Below are positions 11,746 through 20,883 of a DNA stretch of 64,000 nt, piece after piece. The notes below the pieces were generated by a model. The model was not told the DNA's origin and made no database searches. It saw only the letters and a program-made list of their open reading frames with translations. Position numbers and translations under genes: made by a program. The stretch comes from Actinomycetota bacterium (GTDB lineage Bacteria; Actinomycetota; Actinomycetes; Mycobacteriales; Mycobacteriaceae), in the NCBI GenBank assembly GCA_018268465.1, contig JAFDWN010000030.1, positions 1 to 64,000 on the forward strand. The letters run 5' to 3'. Numbering within the stretch: the first letter of the stretch is position 1; each line of letters starts with the position of its first letter.

Positions 11746-12720
11746 ATGCCGTCCAAGCGTGTGACCGTGTGGGATCTGGCTCGCGAGACCGGCTTGTCGA
11801 CCACGACGGTGTCCGACGCCCTCGCCGGCCGCGGCAGGGTCTCGGCGAAAACGCGGGAAAAGGTCCACGCGGCGGCCGACCGAATCGGGTACGTCCCGAG
11901 TTCGGTCGCCCGCAGCCTGCGCCAGGGACGGTCCGGCGCCATCGGTCTGTACCTGCCCGACCAGACGATCGGGTTGGACTACTACCTTCAACTGTGCCGG
12001 GGAGCCGCCGAACGAGCGCTCAACGCCGGGTTCGCCCTCACCCTCGTCCCGGCGTGGAACAACGCGGATCTGCTCACCGCGCTGCACTTGGATGCGCTGC
12101 TCGTCTCGGACCCCAGCACGGACGATCCGTTGATGGACACCATCCGCCGGTTACCCATCCCGGTCGTGACATGCGAACACGATCTGTCAGCGGATGCCAA
12201 CCCGGCCGCCGTCATCGAGATCGACCACCGGCGCGGAGTCACCGACCTGCTCGAGCACCTGCGCGAGCGTGGCGCCCGCAGAGTCGAAGCCTTCGTCCCT
12301 CCCCAGAACACCGGATTCGGCAAGGAACTGCACCGCTGGTTCGGCGCATGCGACAACTTGGACGTCAACATCCGCTCGGTGCCGTTCGTGACCCAGCCGG
12401 AGGCATTGGTCGACGACGTCGTCGACGCGCTGCGCTCCCGACCCGACGCCATCGTGACGGCCCCCGACGGGTCAGCCAAACTGGCACTGGACGTGGTTGT
12501 CGAACAACGGGTTTCGGTTCCACAAGAGTTGATGCTGGCCGGATACACCGACGCGTCGACGCATACGTTGAGCCGCCCCGGAATCACCGCCGTCGACCTG
12601 CAGCCCCGGTTGACCGGGCACCGGGCCGTCGAAGCCGCGCTGGCTGCGCTGGCCGGCGAGGAGCCACCCGAGTTCCCGCCGATCGAAGCGCACCTGCGGC
12701 CGAGGACGACCACCGGATGA
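11746..12720 (+). CDS. LacI family transcriptional regulator
   Basis: A 324-aa DNA-binding repressor. The N-terminal LacI helix-turn-helix is clear (VTVWDLARETGLSTTTVSDA, then hinge region VSAKTREKVHAAADRIGYVP). It is followed by a periplasmic-binding-protein-like effector domain (IGLYLPDQ through LAGYTDAS). ATG 11746 is chosen over the upstream GTG because the HTH begins at once and a -10 hexamer sits just before it. It probably controls the divergent APC permease through the palindrome at 11633-11650 and itself by autoregulation. The inducer is not known. Confidence 0.92.
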   Translation: MPSKRVTVWDLARETGLSTTTVSDALAGRGRVSAKTREKVHAAADRIGYVPSSVARSLRQGRSGAIGLYLPDQTIGLDYYLQLCRGAAERALNAGFALTLVPAWNNADLLTALHLDALLVSDPSTDDPLMDTIRRLPIPVVTCEHDLSADANPAAVIEIDHRRGVTDLLEHLRERGARRVEAFVPPQNTGFGKELHRWFGACDNLDVNIRSVPFVTQPEALVDDVVDALRSRPDAIVTAPDGSAKLALDVVVEQRVSVPQELMLAGYTDASTHTLSRPGITAVDLQPRLTGHRAVEAALAALAGEEPPEFPPIEAHLRPRTTTG

Positions 12721-12792
12721 GACCGGCCGGCAGCGCCGGGCGATCCCGCGGGACTGCGTTGCCCGACCGGACTCCCCGCCGCAACACGCCGC

Positions 12793-13767
12793 TCAGTCGG
12801 CGGCCGGGGCCCCCTGGCGCGTGAGCCGCGGGATCAACCGCACGTAGACGACCATGCCGATCAACTCGACCAGGGTCTGGGTGACGACGATGACCGCGGT
12901 GACCGCATAGTCGTCGGGCAGCGCCAGCGCCAACGGCAGCACCACCAGTGAGTTGCGGGTGGCACCGGAGAACACCAGGGCCCGGGCGCGGCCGGCGTCG
13001 AACCGCAGCAGCCGCGCCAGGGCGAGTCCCAGGACGGCCATGACGACGAGGAAGGCGGCATACACCGGCACGACGTGCAGCACCTGACGGATATCGGGAC
13101 CCATCTTGGGAATCTGACTGGCCACCACCACGAACAAGGTGGCGGCCATCAGCGGAACCATCGCCAGGCCCATCGCCGACGTCACCACCCGGCCACCGCG
13201 GTGACGCGCCGAGACCGCCTCGGTGGCCCATGCCGCGCCCAGCGGCACGACGATCAGGACGAGGAACGCTTCGATGAACGGGCCGGCGTCGACGATATCG
13301 GCCAGCTGCGGCCCCACGAACAGCACCAGCAATACCGGAAGGGCCAGCATCTGGGCCAGCATCAGCAGCGGTGCGGCCGCCAGCAGGCGTTGGCTGTCCC
13401 CGCCGGCCAGACCGCAGAACACGATGACGTAGTCGATGCACGGGGTCAGCAGCGTCAACAGCACACCGAGCAGCACCGCCTGCGGGAGCGACACGATCCC
13501 GGTCAGCACCGCCACCACCACGGGCACCACCGCGAAGTTCACCACCAGCAGCGCGGCCAGGAATCGGACATCCCGAAATGCCGCCGTCAGCTTGGTGAAC
13601 GGCACCGCCAGAAAGGTGGCGTAGAGCAACAGGCCCAGCACCGGATAGATCGCCGTCTCCCAGACCGGTCCGGCGGCCGGCCAGGCCCAGCCGACCGCGG
13701 CGCCGCCGCCGAGTCCGGCGACGTAGACGGCGATCTGATGGCGTTCCAGCCAGGATGCGGTGCTCAC
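12793..13767 (-). CDS. ACR3/SBF superfamily transporter (arsenite efflux-like)
   Basis: A 324-aa membrane protein with about ten helices of the bile acid:Na+ symporter/ACR3 fold. The sequence LLTPCIDYVIVFCGLAGGD carries the helix-4 Cys conserved in ACR3 arsenite permeases. GATRNSLVVLPLALALP near the C-terminus is also typical. No arsR or arsC gene is nearby, so arsenite export is only a family-based suggestion; an organic anion substrate is possible. The start GTG 13767 (V-S-T-A-S-W-L) gives the usual length. It lies 61 nt downstream of mnmA and converges on the LacI-type gene. Confidence 0.8.
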   Translation of the reverse strand: MSTASWLERHQIAVYVAGLGGGAAVGWAWPAAGPVWETAIYPVLGLLLYATFLAVPFTKLTAAFRDVRFLAALLVVNFAVVPVVVAVLTGIVSLPQAVLLGVLLTLLTPCIDYVIVFCGLAGGDSQRLLAAAPLLMLAQMLALPVLLVLFVGPQLADIVDAGPFIEAFLVLIVVPLGAAWATEAVSARHRGGRVVTSAMGLAMVPLMAATLFVVVASQIPKMGPDIRQVLHVVPVYAAFLVVMAVLGLALARLLRFDAGRARALVFSGATRNSLVVLPLALALPDDYAVTAVIVVTQTLVELIGMVVYVRLIPRLTRQGAPAAD

Positions 13768-13828
13768 GAGCGCCGGGATGTCCTTTCGTACAGCAGCGGC
13801 CGGATCCCGACGCGGCCCGCCGGATGCC

Positions 13829-14896
13829 TCAGCGCGCGATGGTGGCGCTGCCGAGTACCTCGTCACCGTCGGCGTCGGGGCGGTAGAGCACGAGCGTCTG
13901 ACCGGGTGCCACCCCGCGCAACGGTGTGCGCAGCCGCACCTGCAGCCGGCCGTCCACCAACTCGGCGACCGCGGGGGCGATACCGCCGTGGGCACGGACC
14001 TGCACGTCGCATTCGACCGGTCCCGCCGGGGCGACACCCGACGTGATGACGGGACGCTCGCCGATCAACTCGTGGATGTCGAGGTCGGCGGCGTTGCCCA
14101 CCTGCACCGTCGCGGTGTCGGCGTCGATCCCCGTCACATACCGCGGCAGCCCGTCCGGACCGGGCCCCGCGATGCCCAGACCCTTGCGCTGGCCAACGGT
14201 GAAGCCGTGCACGCCGTCGTGTTCGGCCAGGACGGCCCCCGCCGCGTCGACCACCGCACCGCGGCGCACACCGATACGCGCGCCGAGGAACGCCTGGGTG
14301 TCCCCCGAGGGGATGAAGCAGATGTCGTGGCTGTCGGGCTTGTCGGCGACCGCCAGACCGCGGCGGGCAGCCTCCTCGCGGATCTGCGGCTTGGGGGTGT
14401 CACCGATGGGGAACACCGCGCGGCGCAGCTGTTCGGCCGTCAGCACACCCAGCACATAGGACTGGTCCTTATCCGGGTCCACCGCCCTGCGCAGCCTGCC
14501 CTCGGACAGGCGCGCGTAATGGCCCGTGGCCACCGCATCGAAACCCAGCGCCACCGCGCGCGCGGCCAGCGCCGAGAACTTGATCTTCTCGTTGCAGCGC
14601 ACGCACGGGTTGGGGGTCTCCCCCCGCGCGTAGGACGCAACGAAATCCTCGATCACGTCTTGTTTGAACCGGTCGGCGAAATCCCAGACGTAGAACGGGA
14701 TGTCGAGGATGTCGGCGACCCGGCGCGCGTCGCCGGCGTCCTCCTTGGAGCAGCAGCCTCTCGACCCGGTGCGCAGCGTGCCCGGCGCGGCCGACAGCGC
14801 CAGATGCACCCCGACGACGTCGTGCCCGGCATCGACCATGCGTGCGGCGGCGACCGACGAGTCGACCCCACCGCTCATCGCGACCAGAACCCGCAT
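13829..14896 (-). CDS. mnmA: tRNA-specific 2-thiouridylase MnmA
   Basis: A 355-aa enzyme that thiolates U34 of tRNAs for Lys, Glu and Gln, using ATP and sulfur passed from a cysteine desulfurase. It has the PP-loop SGGVDSSVA (8-16), the catalytic Cys in NPCVRC (Cys98/Cys101) and Cys193 in HDICFIPSG, the second half of the persulfide/disulfide pair. [12 protein letters not shown] marks the central domain. The start is ATG 14896. It directly follows iscS with a 19-nt gap, the same order as H37Rv (Rv3025c-Rv3024c), which links sulfur donor and acceptor in one operon. Confidence 0.97.
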   Translation of the reverse strand: MRVLVAMSGGVDSSVAAARMVDAGHDVVGVHLALSAAPGTLRTGSRGCCSKEDAGDARRVADILDIPFYVWDFADRFKQDVIEDFVASYARGETPNPCVRCNEKIKFSALAARAVALGFDAVATGHYARLSEGRLRRAVDPDKDQSYVLGVLTAEQLRRAVFPIGDTPKPQIREEAARRGLAVADKPDSHDICFIPSGDTQAFLGARIGVRRGAVVDAAGAVLAEHDGVHGFTVGQRKGLGIAGPGPDGLPRYVTGIDADTATVQVGNAADLDIHELIGERPVITSGVAPAGPVECDVQVRAHGGIAPAVAELVDGRLQVRLRTPLRGVAPGQTLVLYRPDADGDEVLGSATIAR

Positions 14897-14915
14897 CAGA
14901 TACCGCTCTTCGTGC

Positions 14916-16112
14916 TCACTCCACCGCTCCCGAACTGGCAAGGGCTGCTTGCCGCGCCCGCTCCACCGCCGCGGGCAGCACCGCCAGGGCGGCATCCACG
15001 TCGGCGGCGGTGCTGGTGTGGCCCAGCGACAGGCGCAGCGATCCGCGGGCATTCGCCGGATCGGCGCCCATCGCGATCAGAACATGCGAGGGCTGCGCCA
15101 CACCCGCGGTGCACGCCGAACCGGTGGAACACTCGATTCCCTTGGCGTCCAACAACATCAGCAGCGAATCCCCTTCGCAGCCACGGAACGTGAAATGCGC
15201 GTTGCCGGGCAGCCGGTGTTCCGGCGCGGCCCCGTTGAGATCGACGTCGTCGATGACCGACAGCACGCCGTCAACGAGCCGGTCCCGCAGCGCCCGCAAC
15301 CGGGCGCCGTTGGCATCCAACCCCTCGACGGCCACCTTCGCGGCGGCTGCCATCGCCACCACACCGGCGACATCGGCCGTGCCCGAACGGACATCACGTT
15401 CCTGGCCACCGCCGTGCAGCAGCGGCACACAGCCTGCGTCACGTCGCAGCAGCAGTGCCCCGACACCGGTCGGGCCGCCGAACTTGTGGGCGGTGACGCT
15501 CATCGCCGCCACCCCGCTGGCGGCAAAACCGACCGGCACCTGCCCGAAGGCCTGAACCGCGTCGGTATGCATCGGCACATCGAATTCGGCTGCGACCGCG
15601 GCGAGTTCGGCGATCGGCAGGATGGTGCCGACCTCGTTGTTCGCCCACATCGCCGAGACCAGGGCGACGTCGTCGTGGTCGAGCAGCGCCGCCCGCAGCG
15701 ACGACGGCGCGACCGAGCCGTCGGCATCCACCGGAAGCCACGTGACCTCCGCACCCTCGTGCTCGACGAGCCAATGCACGGCATCGAGCACGGCGTGGTG
15801 CTCCACCGGCGTGGTGACGATGCGCCTGCGCCGCGGGTCGGCGTCACGGCGGGCCCAGAACATGCCCTTGACCGCCAGATTGTCGCTCTCGGTGCCGCCG
15901 GCGGTGAAGATCACCTCCGAAGGCCGCGCGCCGATCAGCTGCGCCAGCGACTCGCGTGCTTCCTCGGTGCGGCGCCGCGCCAGCCGTCCCGCGCCGTGCA
16001 GCGACGAGGCATTCCCGACGGTGCCCAGCACGGCCGTCATCGCCTCGATGGCAGCGGGGTGCATCGGGGTGGTGGCGGCGTGATCCAGGTAGACCGGCTG
16101 GTGGGTGGTCAT
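14916..16112 (-). CDS. iscS: Cysteine desulfurase IscS
   Basis: A 398-aa PLP-dependent class V aminotransferase-fold enzyme that mobilises sulfur from cysteine. The PLP lysine is Lys210 (SVTAHKFGG), His105/106 in VEHHAVLD stacks the cofactor, and the persulfide Cys334 lies in STGSACTAG. It is expected to supply sulfur to MnmA encoded next to it, and possibly to Fe-S assembly, as IscS does in M. tuberculosis, which lacks a full isc operon. The ATG 16112 start is preceded by a -10 hexamer with a near-leaderless spacing. Confidence 0.97.
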   Translation of the reverse strand: MTTHQPVYLDHAATTPMHPAAIEAMTAVLGTVGNASSLHGAGRLARRRTEEARESLAQLIGARPSEVIFTAGGTESDNLAVKGMFWARRDADPRRRRIVTTPVEHHAVLDAVHWLVEHEGAEVTWLPVDADGSVAPSSLRAALLDHDDVALVSAMWANNEVGTILPIAELAAVAAEFDVPMHTDAVQAFGQVPVGFAASGVAAMSVTAHKFGGPTGVGALLLRRDAGCVPLLHGGGQERDVRSGTADVAGVVAMAAAAKVAVEGLDANGARLRALRDRLVDGVLSVIDDVDLNGAAPEHRLPGNAHFTFRGCEGDSLLMLLDAKGIECSTGSACTAGVAQPSHVLIAMGADPANARGSLRLSLGHTSTAADVDAALAVLPAAVERARQAALASSGAVE

Positions 16113-16121
16113 AACCCGTCA

Positions 16122-16127
16122 AGAATA
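16122..16127 (-). promoter_or_regulatory. -10 hexamer TATTCT for iscS-mnmA
   Basis: On the minus strand TATTCT lies 9 nt before the iscS ATG with no Shine-Dalgarno sequence, predicting a leader of about 2 nt. Confidence 0.4.
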
Positions 16128-16158
16128 GCCGCAGGCATCGGTGGACCCGTGTGCCCGC

Positions 16159-16989
16159 TCAGGCCACCAGGGCGTGACCGTCCCTGCGCGGCGCCGCCCC
16201 GCCGCGCACCGCCGCCTCGCAGCGGTGCGCCAGGTCGCGCCGGTCGGTGCCCGGGAGCTGCAACGACTGCACCGCGACGTGGCATACGGTGCGCCGGGCG
16301 GTGACCAACCGCCCGATCGACGCGAGCAGGGTGTCCTCGCCGATATAGGCCGGCACCGTCGACGGCCTGCCGTCGCGATGGTGGTAGGTCAACCGCAGCG
16401 GCTGCACGGGCCGCCCGGCGTCGACCGCCGCCTGGAACATCGCGGGCCGGAACCGTCCGTACGCCAGACCGCACCAGGTGGTGCCCTCCGGGAACGCGAC
16501 GACGGTGTGTCCGCCGCGCAACCGCTCGGCCACCGCACCCACCACGTCCGGCAGCCGCCGCAGGTTCGTCCGGTCGATCGGGATCACCTTCATCACCCGC
16601 GCCAACGCCCCCAGGCCCGGCCACGAGATCAACTCCGCCTTGGCGACGAACGACCCCGGCAACACGGCGCCGATCGCGAAGATGTCCAGCCAGGACACGT
16701 GTCCGCTGACCACCAGTACGCCACGCAGATTACGAATCGGGCCGCCGGACACGGTGATCCGCACACCGAGGCTGCGCAGCACCGACCGGCAGTAGGCCCG
16801 CTGCAGATGCGAACGACCCGGAAGTGGGATGGCCAGCAGCGGAAGCGCCGGCAGCAGCACCAGAATCACCACCATGCGCGCGCCGGTCCGCAGCCACACC
16901 AGCGGTTTGCGGCCCGTGTCGGCGCTGCCGGCGCGCATGCAGCCGTCGTCGCACGAGGCCCGTGGCAGCCAGGAATGGTCGGCGGTCAT
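16159..16989 (-). CDS. 1-acyl-sn-glycerol-3-phosphate acyltransferase (PlsC family; Rv3026c-like)
   Basis: A 276-aa membrane-anchored lysophospholipid acyltransferase. The catalytic HX4D motif is His97-V-S-W-L-Asp102, and the substrate-binding motif FPEGTTW follows at about residue 157. A hydrophobic stretch (ARMVVILVLLPALPLLAIPL) precedes the active site. It overlaps the upstream GNAT gene by 4 bases (ATGA), so the two are translationally coupled. With a GNAT of the OlsB/haemolysin type, the pair resembles OlsB-OlsA, which makes acyloxyacyl aminolipids; that role is inferred, and phosphatidic acid synthesis is the alternative. Confidence 0.88.
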   Translation of the reverse strand: MTADHSWLPRASCDDGCMRAGSADTGRKPLVWLRTGARMVVILVLLPALPLLAIPLPGRSHLQRAYCRSVLRSLGVRITVSGGPIRNLRGVLVVSGHVSWLDIFAIGAVLPGSFVAKAELISWPGLGALARVMKVIPIDRTNLRRLPDVVGAVAERLRGGHTVVAFPEGTTWCGLAYGRFRPAMFQAAVDAGRPVQPLRLTYHHRDGRPSTVPAYIGEDTLLASIGRLVTARRTVCHVAVQSLQLPGTDRRDLAHRCEAAVRGGAAPRRDGHALVA

Positions 16990-17828
16990 CGCGCGGCGCC
17001 GTCGGTGATCTGGCCGGCCATGGCGCCGGCCTGCCCGACCGAACGCAGCCGGCGCAGGTAGCGGGTGTCGGCCCGGCGCTTGTCCAGCAGCGCCGGGAAG
17101 TCGCCGACGCCGAAGTCGGGGTCGTGTGCGGGTTCGCCGCAGACCTGCGCACCCAGGCGCAGATAGCCGCGCATCAGGGGCGGCACGGTGACCCGCGCCG
17201 GCGGGTCGATGTCGTCCAGCGCCCGGCCGCCGATGACAACCGGCCGGTACGGGTAGACGGTGTACTCGCGCGGCGCGGCGTGGCGGCGGGACACGAAGTC
17301 GCGCACGCCGCGCAGCTGGCTGCCCGGCTCATCTCCGGGGTGGGTGGGCACCGACACGCAGCCCGCCACGTAGTCGTATCCGCAGCGGTCCAGGTAGGCC
17401 AGGATCCCGGCCCACATCAGCAGCACGACGGCGCCGTTGCGGTGGTCCTCACGCACCACCGCGCGGCCCATCTCCACCAGCGACGGGCGCAGCCCGTCCA
17501 GGCCGCTCACGTCGAATTCGGTTGCGGTGTACAGCCCGCCCGCGGCGATGGCGCCCGGCGGAGGCAGCATCCGGTAGCAGCCGACCAGTTCGCCGGAGCG
17601 GTCCTCCCGGACGAGCAGGTGGTCGCAGAACTCGTCGAACCGGTCGACGTCACGGCCGTCGGCGGCGCCGGCCAGGGAGAATCCCGGCTCAGAGGTGAAC
17701 ACGTCGTGGCGCAGCCGCTGGGCCGCCTCGATGAGGTCGGCGTCACTGGACAGCAGCAGCGAATAGTTCGGGGTGTCCGGGGGCGTCGTCTGATGGTCGG
17801 CCGCGATGAGCACGGAAGCAGTCCTCAT
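16986..17828 (-). CDS. GNAT acyltransferase, OlsB/'putative haemolysin' type (Rv3027c-like)
   Basis: A 280-aa protein of the acyl-ACP/acyl-CoA-using GNAT group (COG3176-like). The conserved N-terminal part AQRLRHDVF, then LVGCYRM and SLVEMGRAVVREDHRNGAVV mark the autoinducer-synthase-like acyltransferase fold, in which OlsB N-acylates ornithine. It starts at ATG 17828 and overlaps the PlsC-family gene by ATGA. The neighbour suggests that the N-acylated product is O-acylated next. The amino substrate is not determined by sequence. Confidence 0.82.
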   Translation of the reverse strand: MRTASVLIAADHQTTPPDTPNYSLLLSSDADLIEAAQRLRHDVFTSEPGFSLAGAADGRDVDRFDEFCDHLLVREDRSGELVGCYRMLPPPGAIAAGGLYTATEFDVSGLDGLRPSLVEMGRAVVREDHRNGAVVLLMWAGILAYLDRCGYDYVAGCVSVPTHPGDEPGSQLRGVRDFVSRRHAAPREYTVYPYRPVVIGGRALDDIDPPARVTVPPLMRGYLRLGAQVCGEPAHDPDFGVGDFPALLDKRRADTRYLRRLRSVGQAGAMAGQITDGAAR

Positions 17829-17951
17829 AGCCAGCACGGTCGCTGAACCGTTCGGCGCAGCGGCAAGCACGACGTGACACGTTCATGCACGCTCGGTGAC
17901 GAATTGCCTATCCTGCCGCCGAAACCCGCGTTGACGTGGGCACAGACCATA

Positions 17952-17988
17952 CGAGCCCCCGGCGCGTGGATGGTGCGCCGGGGGCTCG
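17952..17988 (-). terminator. Intrinsic-type terminator after etfA
   Basis: A perfect 14-bp GC-rich stem (17952-17965 with 17975-17988) closes a 9-nt loop. It starts about 20 nt beyond the etfA stop codon and lies between etfA and the GNAT gene. It has no T-tract, as is common in mycobacteria. Confidence 0.7.
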
Positions 17989-18008
17989 GGGAGATCTGAT
18001 CGGCCGAT

Positions 18009-18965
18009 TCAGCCCTTACGTGCCTTCACGGCATCGGTGAGCTGCGGGGTGACCTTGAACAGGTCCCCGACGATGCCGAGGTCGGCGATCTCGAAGATCG
18101 GCGCATCCTCGTCCTTGTTGACCGCGATGATCGTCTTGGACGTCTGCATCCCGGCGCGGTGCTGGATCGCCCCGGAGATGCCCAGCGCGATGTAGAGCTG
18201 CGGGGACACCGTCTTGCCGGTCTGACCGACCTGGAACTGCCCCGGGTAGTACCCGGAGTCCACCGCCGCGCGCGAGGCGCCGACGGCAGCGCCCAGCGCG
18301 TCGGCGAGCGCTTCGACCACGCCGAAGTTCTCCGCGCTGCCCACACCGCGGCCACCCGCGACCACCACCGTGGCCTCAGTCAGCTCCGGGCGGTCCCCGG
18401 CCACCACCGGCTGGCGCGCGGTGATCCTGGTGGCGTTCTCGGCCGCCGCGGGCACCTCGACGGCGACCTGCTCACCGGCACCGGCCTGCGGTGCCGCCTC
18501 GACCGCGCCCGGACGCACGGTGATGACGGGCGTGTCGCCGGTGGTCTTCGCCTCGACGGTGAACGCGCCACCGAAGATGCTGTGCACACCCACCGGGCCT
18601 GCCTTGACCTCCACCACGTCGACCAGCAGCCCGGCACCGATCCGGGCCGCGAGCCGGCCGGCGATTTCCTTACCGTCGGCGCTGGCCGCGATCAGCACCG
18701 CGGCCGGGGCGGCCGACTCGACCAGGGCGCCCAGCACGTCCACGTAGGGGGTGATGAGATAGCCCTCCACGTCCGCGGATTCGGCGACGTAGATCTTGGC
18801 CGCGCCCGCGGCCGTGAGCTCGTCGACCAGCCCCGCGGCACTGCCCGGGGCGCCCAGCACGACCACCGCGGGCTCGCCCAGTGCCCGGGCGGCGGTGATC
18901 AACTCGGCGGTGACCTTCTTGACAACTCCATCGGCGTGCTCAGCGAGCACCAGAACTTCAGCCAT
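18009..18965 (-). CDS. etfA: Electron transfer flavoprotein alpha subunit
   Basis: A 318-aa FAD-binding subunit (FixB) that, with EtfB, takes electrons from acyl-CoA dehydrogenases and passes them to the membrane quinone pool. The C-terminal FAD signature is present: [20 protein letters not shown], then [34 protein letters not shown] and [23 protein letters not shown]. It lies 63 nt downstream of etfB, and a strong hairpin follows. H37Rv has the same pair (Rv3028c-Rv3029c). Confidence 0.97.
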   Translation of the reverse strand: MAEVLVLAEHADGVVKKVTAELITAARALGEPAVVVLGAPGSAAGLVDELTAAGAAKIYVAESADVEGYLITPYVDVLGALVESAAPAAVLIAASADGKEIAGRLAARIGAGLLVDVVEVKAGPVGVHSIFGGAFTVEAKTTGDTPVITVRPGAVEAAPQAGAGEQVAVEVPAAAENATRITARQPVVAGDRPELTEATVVVAGGRGVGSAENFGVVEALADALGAAVGASRAAVDSGYYPGQFQVGQTGKTVSPQLYIALGISGAIQHRAGMQTSKTIIAVNKDEDAPIFEIADLGIVGDLFKVTPQLTDAVKARKG

Positions 18966-19028
18966 ATGTACTTCGCCTCTACTTCTCGAAAAAGACTCGG
19001 AACTGGGGACAGGACGGGTCGTGGTCGC

Positions 19029-19820
19029 CTAGATCAGCTTCTGCGCCACCAGGTACTCGGCGATCTTGCTGCCGCCCGCACCCTCGTCGCTGACCTTCTC
19101 CCCCGCGGTCTTGGGCGGCTTGGGGGTCGACGACAGGACCGTCGAGCCGGCGTTCGCCACGCCCACCTCGTCGGCCTCCACGCCGATCTCGGCCAGCGTC
19201 AGCGTGGTGACTTCCTTCTTCTTGGCGGCCATGATGCCCTTGAAGGAGGGGAACCGCGGCTCGTTGATCTTCTCGTTGACGCTGACCACGGCGGGCAGGG
19301 TGGCCTCGAGGGTGAATACGCCGTCGTCGGTTTCCCGCTCGGCGGTCACCGTGCCGCCCTCCACCGACAGCTTGCGCACATGCGTGAGCTGCGGCAGGCC
19401 CAGATATTCGGCGATGATCGCCGGGACCGCACCGGCCACACCGTCGGTGGCCTCGTTGCCCGCGATCACCAACTCGGTGCCCTCGATGGTGCCAAGCGCC
19501 CGGGCCAGCGCCCACGCGGTCTGCACCACGTCCGACCCGCGCATGCCGTCGTCCTTGAGGTGCACTGCCTTGTCGGCGCCCATCGACAACGCCTTGCGGA
19601 TCGCCTCGGTGGCGCGCTCCGGCCCGGCGGTCAACACGGTGACGGTGCCCTCGCCACCCTCACGCTCCTTGATCAGCAACGCCTCTTCGACCGCGCGCTC
19701 GTTGATTTCGTCGAGCACCGCGTCGGCGGCCTCACGGTCCAAAGTGAAATCACCGTCGGAGAGCTTGCGCTCCGACCAGGTGTCGGGAACCTGCTTGATC
19801 AGGACCACGATATTCGTCAT
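19029..19820 (-). CDS. etfB: Electron transfer flavoprotein beta subunit
   Basis: A 263-aa FixA subunit that binds AMP and docks to dehydrogenases. The family pattern is complete: VLIKQVPDTWSERKL, LDEINERAVEEALLIKE, GNEATDGVAGAVPAIIAEYL and VSVNEKINEPRFPSFKGIMAA, the last being the ETF beta signature with the recognition loop. It is the first gene of etfB-etfA. AGGAGGAT lies upstream at a longer than usual spacing from ATG 19820. A perfect inverted repeat at 19893-19908 in the divergent promoter region may mediate regulation. Confidence 0.97.
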   Translation of the reverse strand: MTNIVVLIKQVPDTWSERKLSDGDFTLDREAADAVLDEINERAVEEALLIKEREGGEGTVTVLTAGPERATEAIRKALSMGADKAVHLKDDGMRGSDVVQTAWALARALGTIEGTELVIAGNEATDGVAGAVPAIIAEYLGLPQLTHVRKLSVEGGTVTAERETDDGVFTLEATLPAVVSVNEKINEPRFPSFKGIMAAKKKEVTTLTLAEIGVEADEVGVANAGSTVLSSTPKPPKTAGEKVSDEGAGGSKIAEYLVAQKLI

Positions 19821-19892
19821 AACGCCTGTTCATCCTCCTCGATGAGACCGGAGCCCGGCCGGCCATATCACGTTTCACGCCACTGAGACCAT

Positions 19893-19908
19893 GTTACTAG
19901 CCAGTAAC
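19893..19908. promoter_or_regulatory. Palindromic operator candidate upstream of etfBA
   Basis: GTTACT and AGTAAC are a perfect inverted 6-mer pair around AGCC, in the 208-nt region between etfB and the MGLP methyltransferase. The form resembles TetR-family operators that control fatty acid oxidation genes. Its minus strand overlaps a TAACAT hexamer that could be the etfB -10 element, so binding would block transcription. The cognate regulator is not in this window. Confidence 0.5.
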
Positions 19909-20014
19909 TTGGGGTGCATCGCAGGATCACCATAGCCTGTCGATGTTTGCGCGCCAGCCTCCCCTTGGCGGGCCGAACTGCCCCGGGAGGGGGCAACCAA
20001 CCCGTCGGCTGGGT

Positions 20015-20020
20015 TAGCCT
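20015..20020 (+). promoter_or_regulatory. -10 hexamer TAGCCT for the MGLP operon
   Basis: A TANNNT hexamer ending 8 nt before ATG 20029 without a ribosome-binding site; a near-leaderless start is predicted. Confidence 0.4.
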
Positions 20021-20028
20021 CCCTTGCA

Positions 20029-20883
20029 ATGAGCGCATTGGTTACCCATACGGCGGACAGGAGCGCAGTGACCGGCGAAAAGGCAGTGGCGCACGATCCG
20101 CGATCCGGGGCTGCCGGCGAGGGTGCAACGGCCGTTCCCGAACTGCCGTTGACCGGCGAACGGACCGTGCCGGGCCTCGCCGAGGAGAACTACTGGTTCC
20201 GCCGCCACGAGGTCGTCTACCGGCGGCTGGCCGACCGCTGCGAGCACCGCGATGTCCTCGAAGCGGGTTGTGGTGAGGGCTACGGCGCGGAACTGATCGC
20301 CGGCGTCGCGACACGGGTGATCGCCGTGGACTACGACGCGGCCACGGTGGCCCATGTGCGCGCCCGCTACCCGCGCGTCGACGCACGCCACGGCAACCTG
20401 GCCGAGTTGCCGCTGCCCGACGCGTCCGTCGACGTGGTGGTCAACTTCCAGGTGATCGAGCATCTGTGGGATCAGGACCAGTTCGTCGCCGAATGCCGCC
20501 GCGTATTGCGCCCGGGTGGGCTGCTGCTGATGTCCACCCCGAACCGGATCACCTTCTCCCCGGGACGTGACACACCGCTCAACCCGTTCCACACCCGTGA
20601 ACTCGACGCGGCCGAACTGGCTCAGCTGCTGACCGGACAGGGCTTCGCCGTGGAGTCGATGCTCGGCGTGTTCCACGCCGACGGACTGCGGCAGCTCGAC
20701 GCCCGCCACGGCGGGTCGATCATCGACGCCCAGGTGGCCCGCGCCGTGGCCGACGCGCCGTGGCCCGCCGACCTGCTCGCCGACGTCGCGTCGGTGACGA
20801 TCGACGACTTCGACCTCCTCGATGCGGGCGGCGCGGACATCGACGACAGCCTCGACCTGGTCGCGATCGCGGTCCGCCCGTGA
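20029..20883 (+). CDS. SAM-dependent methyltransferase of the MGLP cluster (Rv3030 family)
   Basis: A 284-aa class I methyltransferase. Motif I is DVLEAGCGEGYGAEL, the acidic residue of strand 2 lies in VIAVDYDAATV, and NFQVIEHLWDQ plus RVLRPGGLLLMSTPN follow. It is the first gene of a three-gene operon, with GTGA overlaps, that matches Rv3030-Rv3031-Rv3032. In M. tuberculosis these genes are implicated in methylglucose lipopolysaccharide (MGLP) assembly, where O-methylation of glucose units is the expected activity. The target position is not evident from sequence. Confidence 0.9.
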   Translation: MSALVTHTADRSAVTGEKAVAHDPRSGAAGEGATAVPELPLTGERTVPGLAEENYWFRRHEVVYRRLADRCEHRDVLEAGCGEGYGAELIAGVATRVIAVDYDAATVAHVRARYPRVDARHGNLAELPLPDASVDVVVNFQVIEHLWDQDQFVAECRRVLRPGGLLLMSTPNRITFSPGRDTPLNPFHTRELDAAELAQLLTGQGFAVESMLGVFHADGLRQLDARHGGSIIDAQVARAVADAPWPADLLADVASVTIDDFDLLDAGGADIDDSLDLVAIAVRP

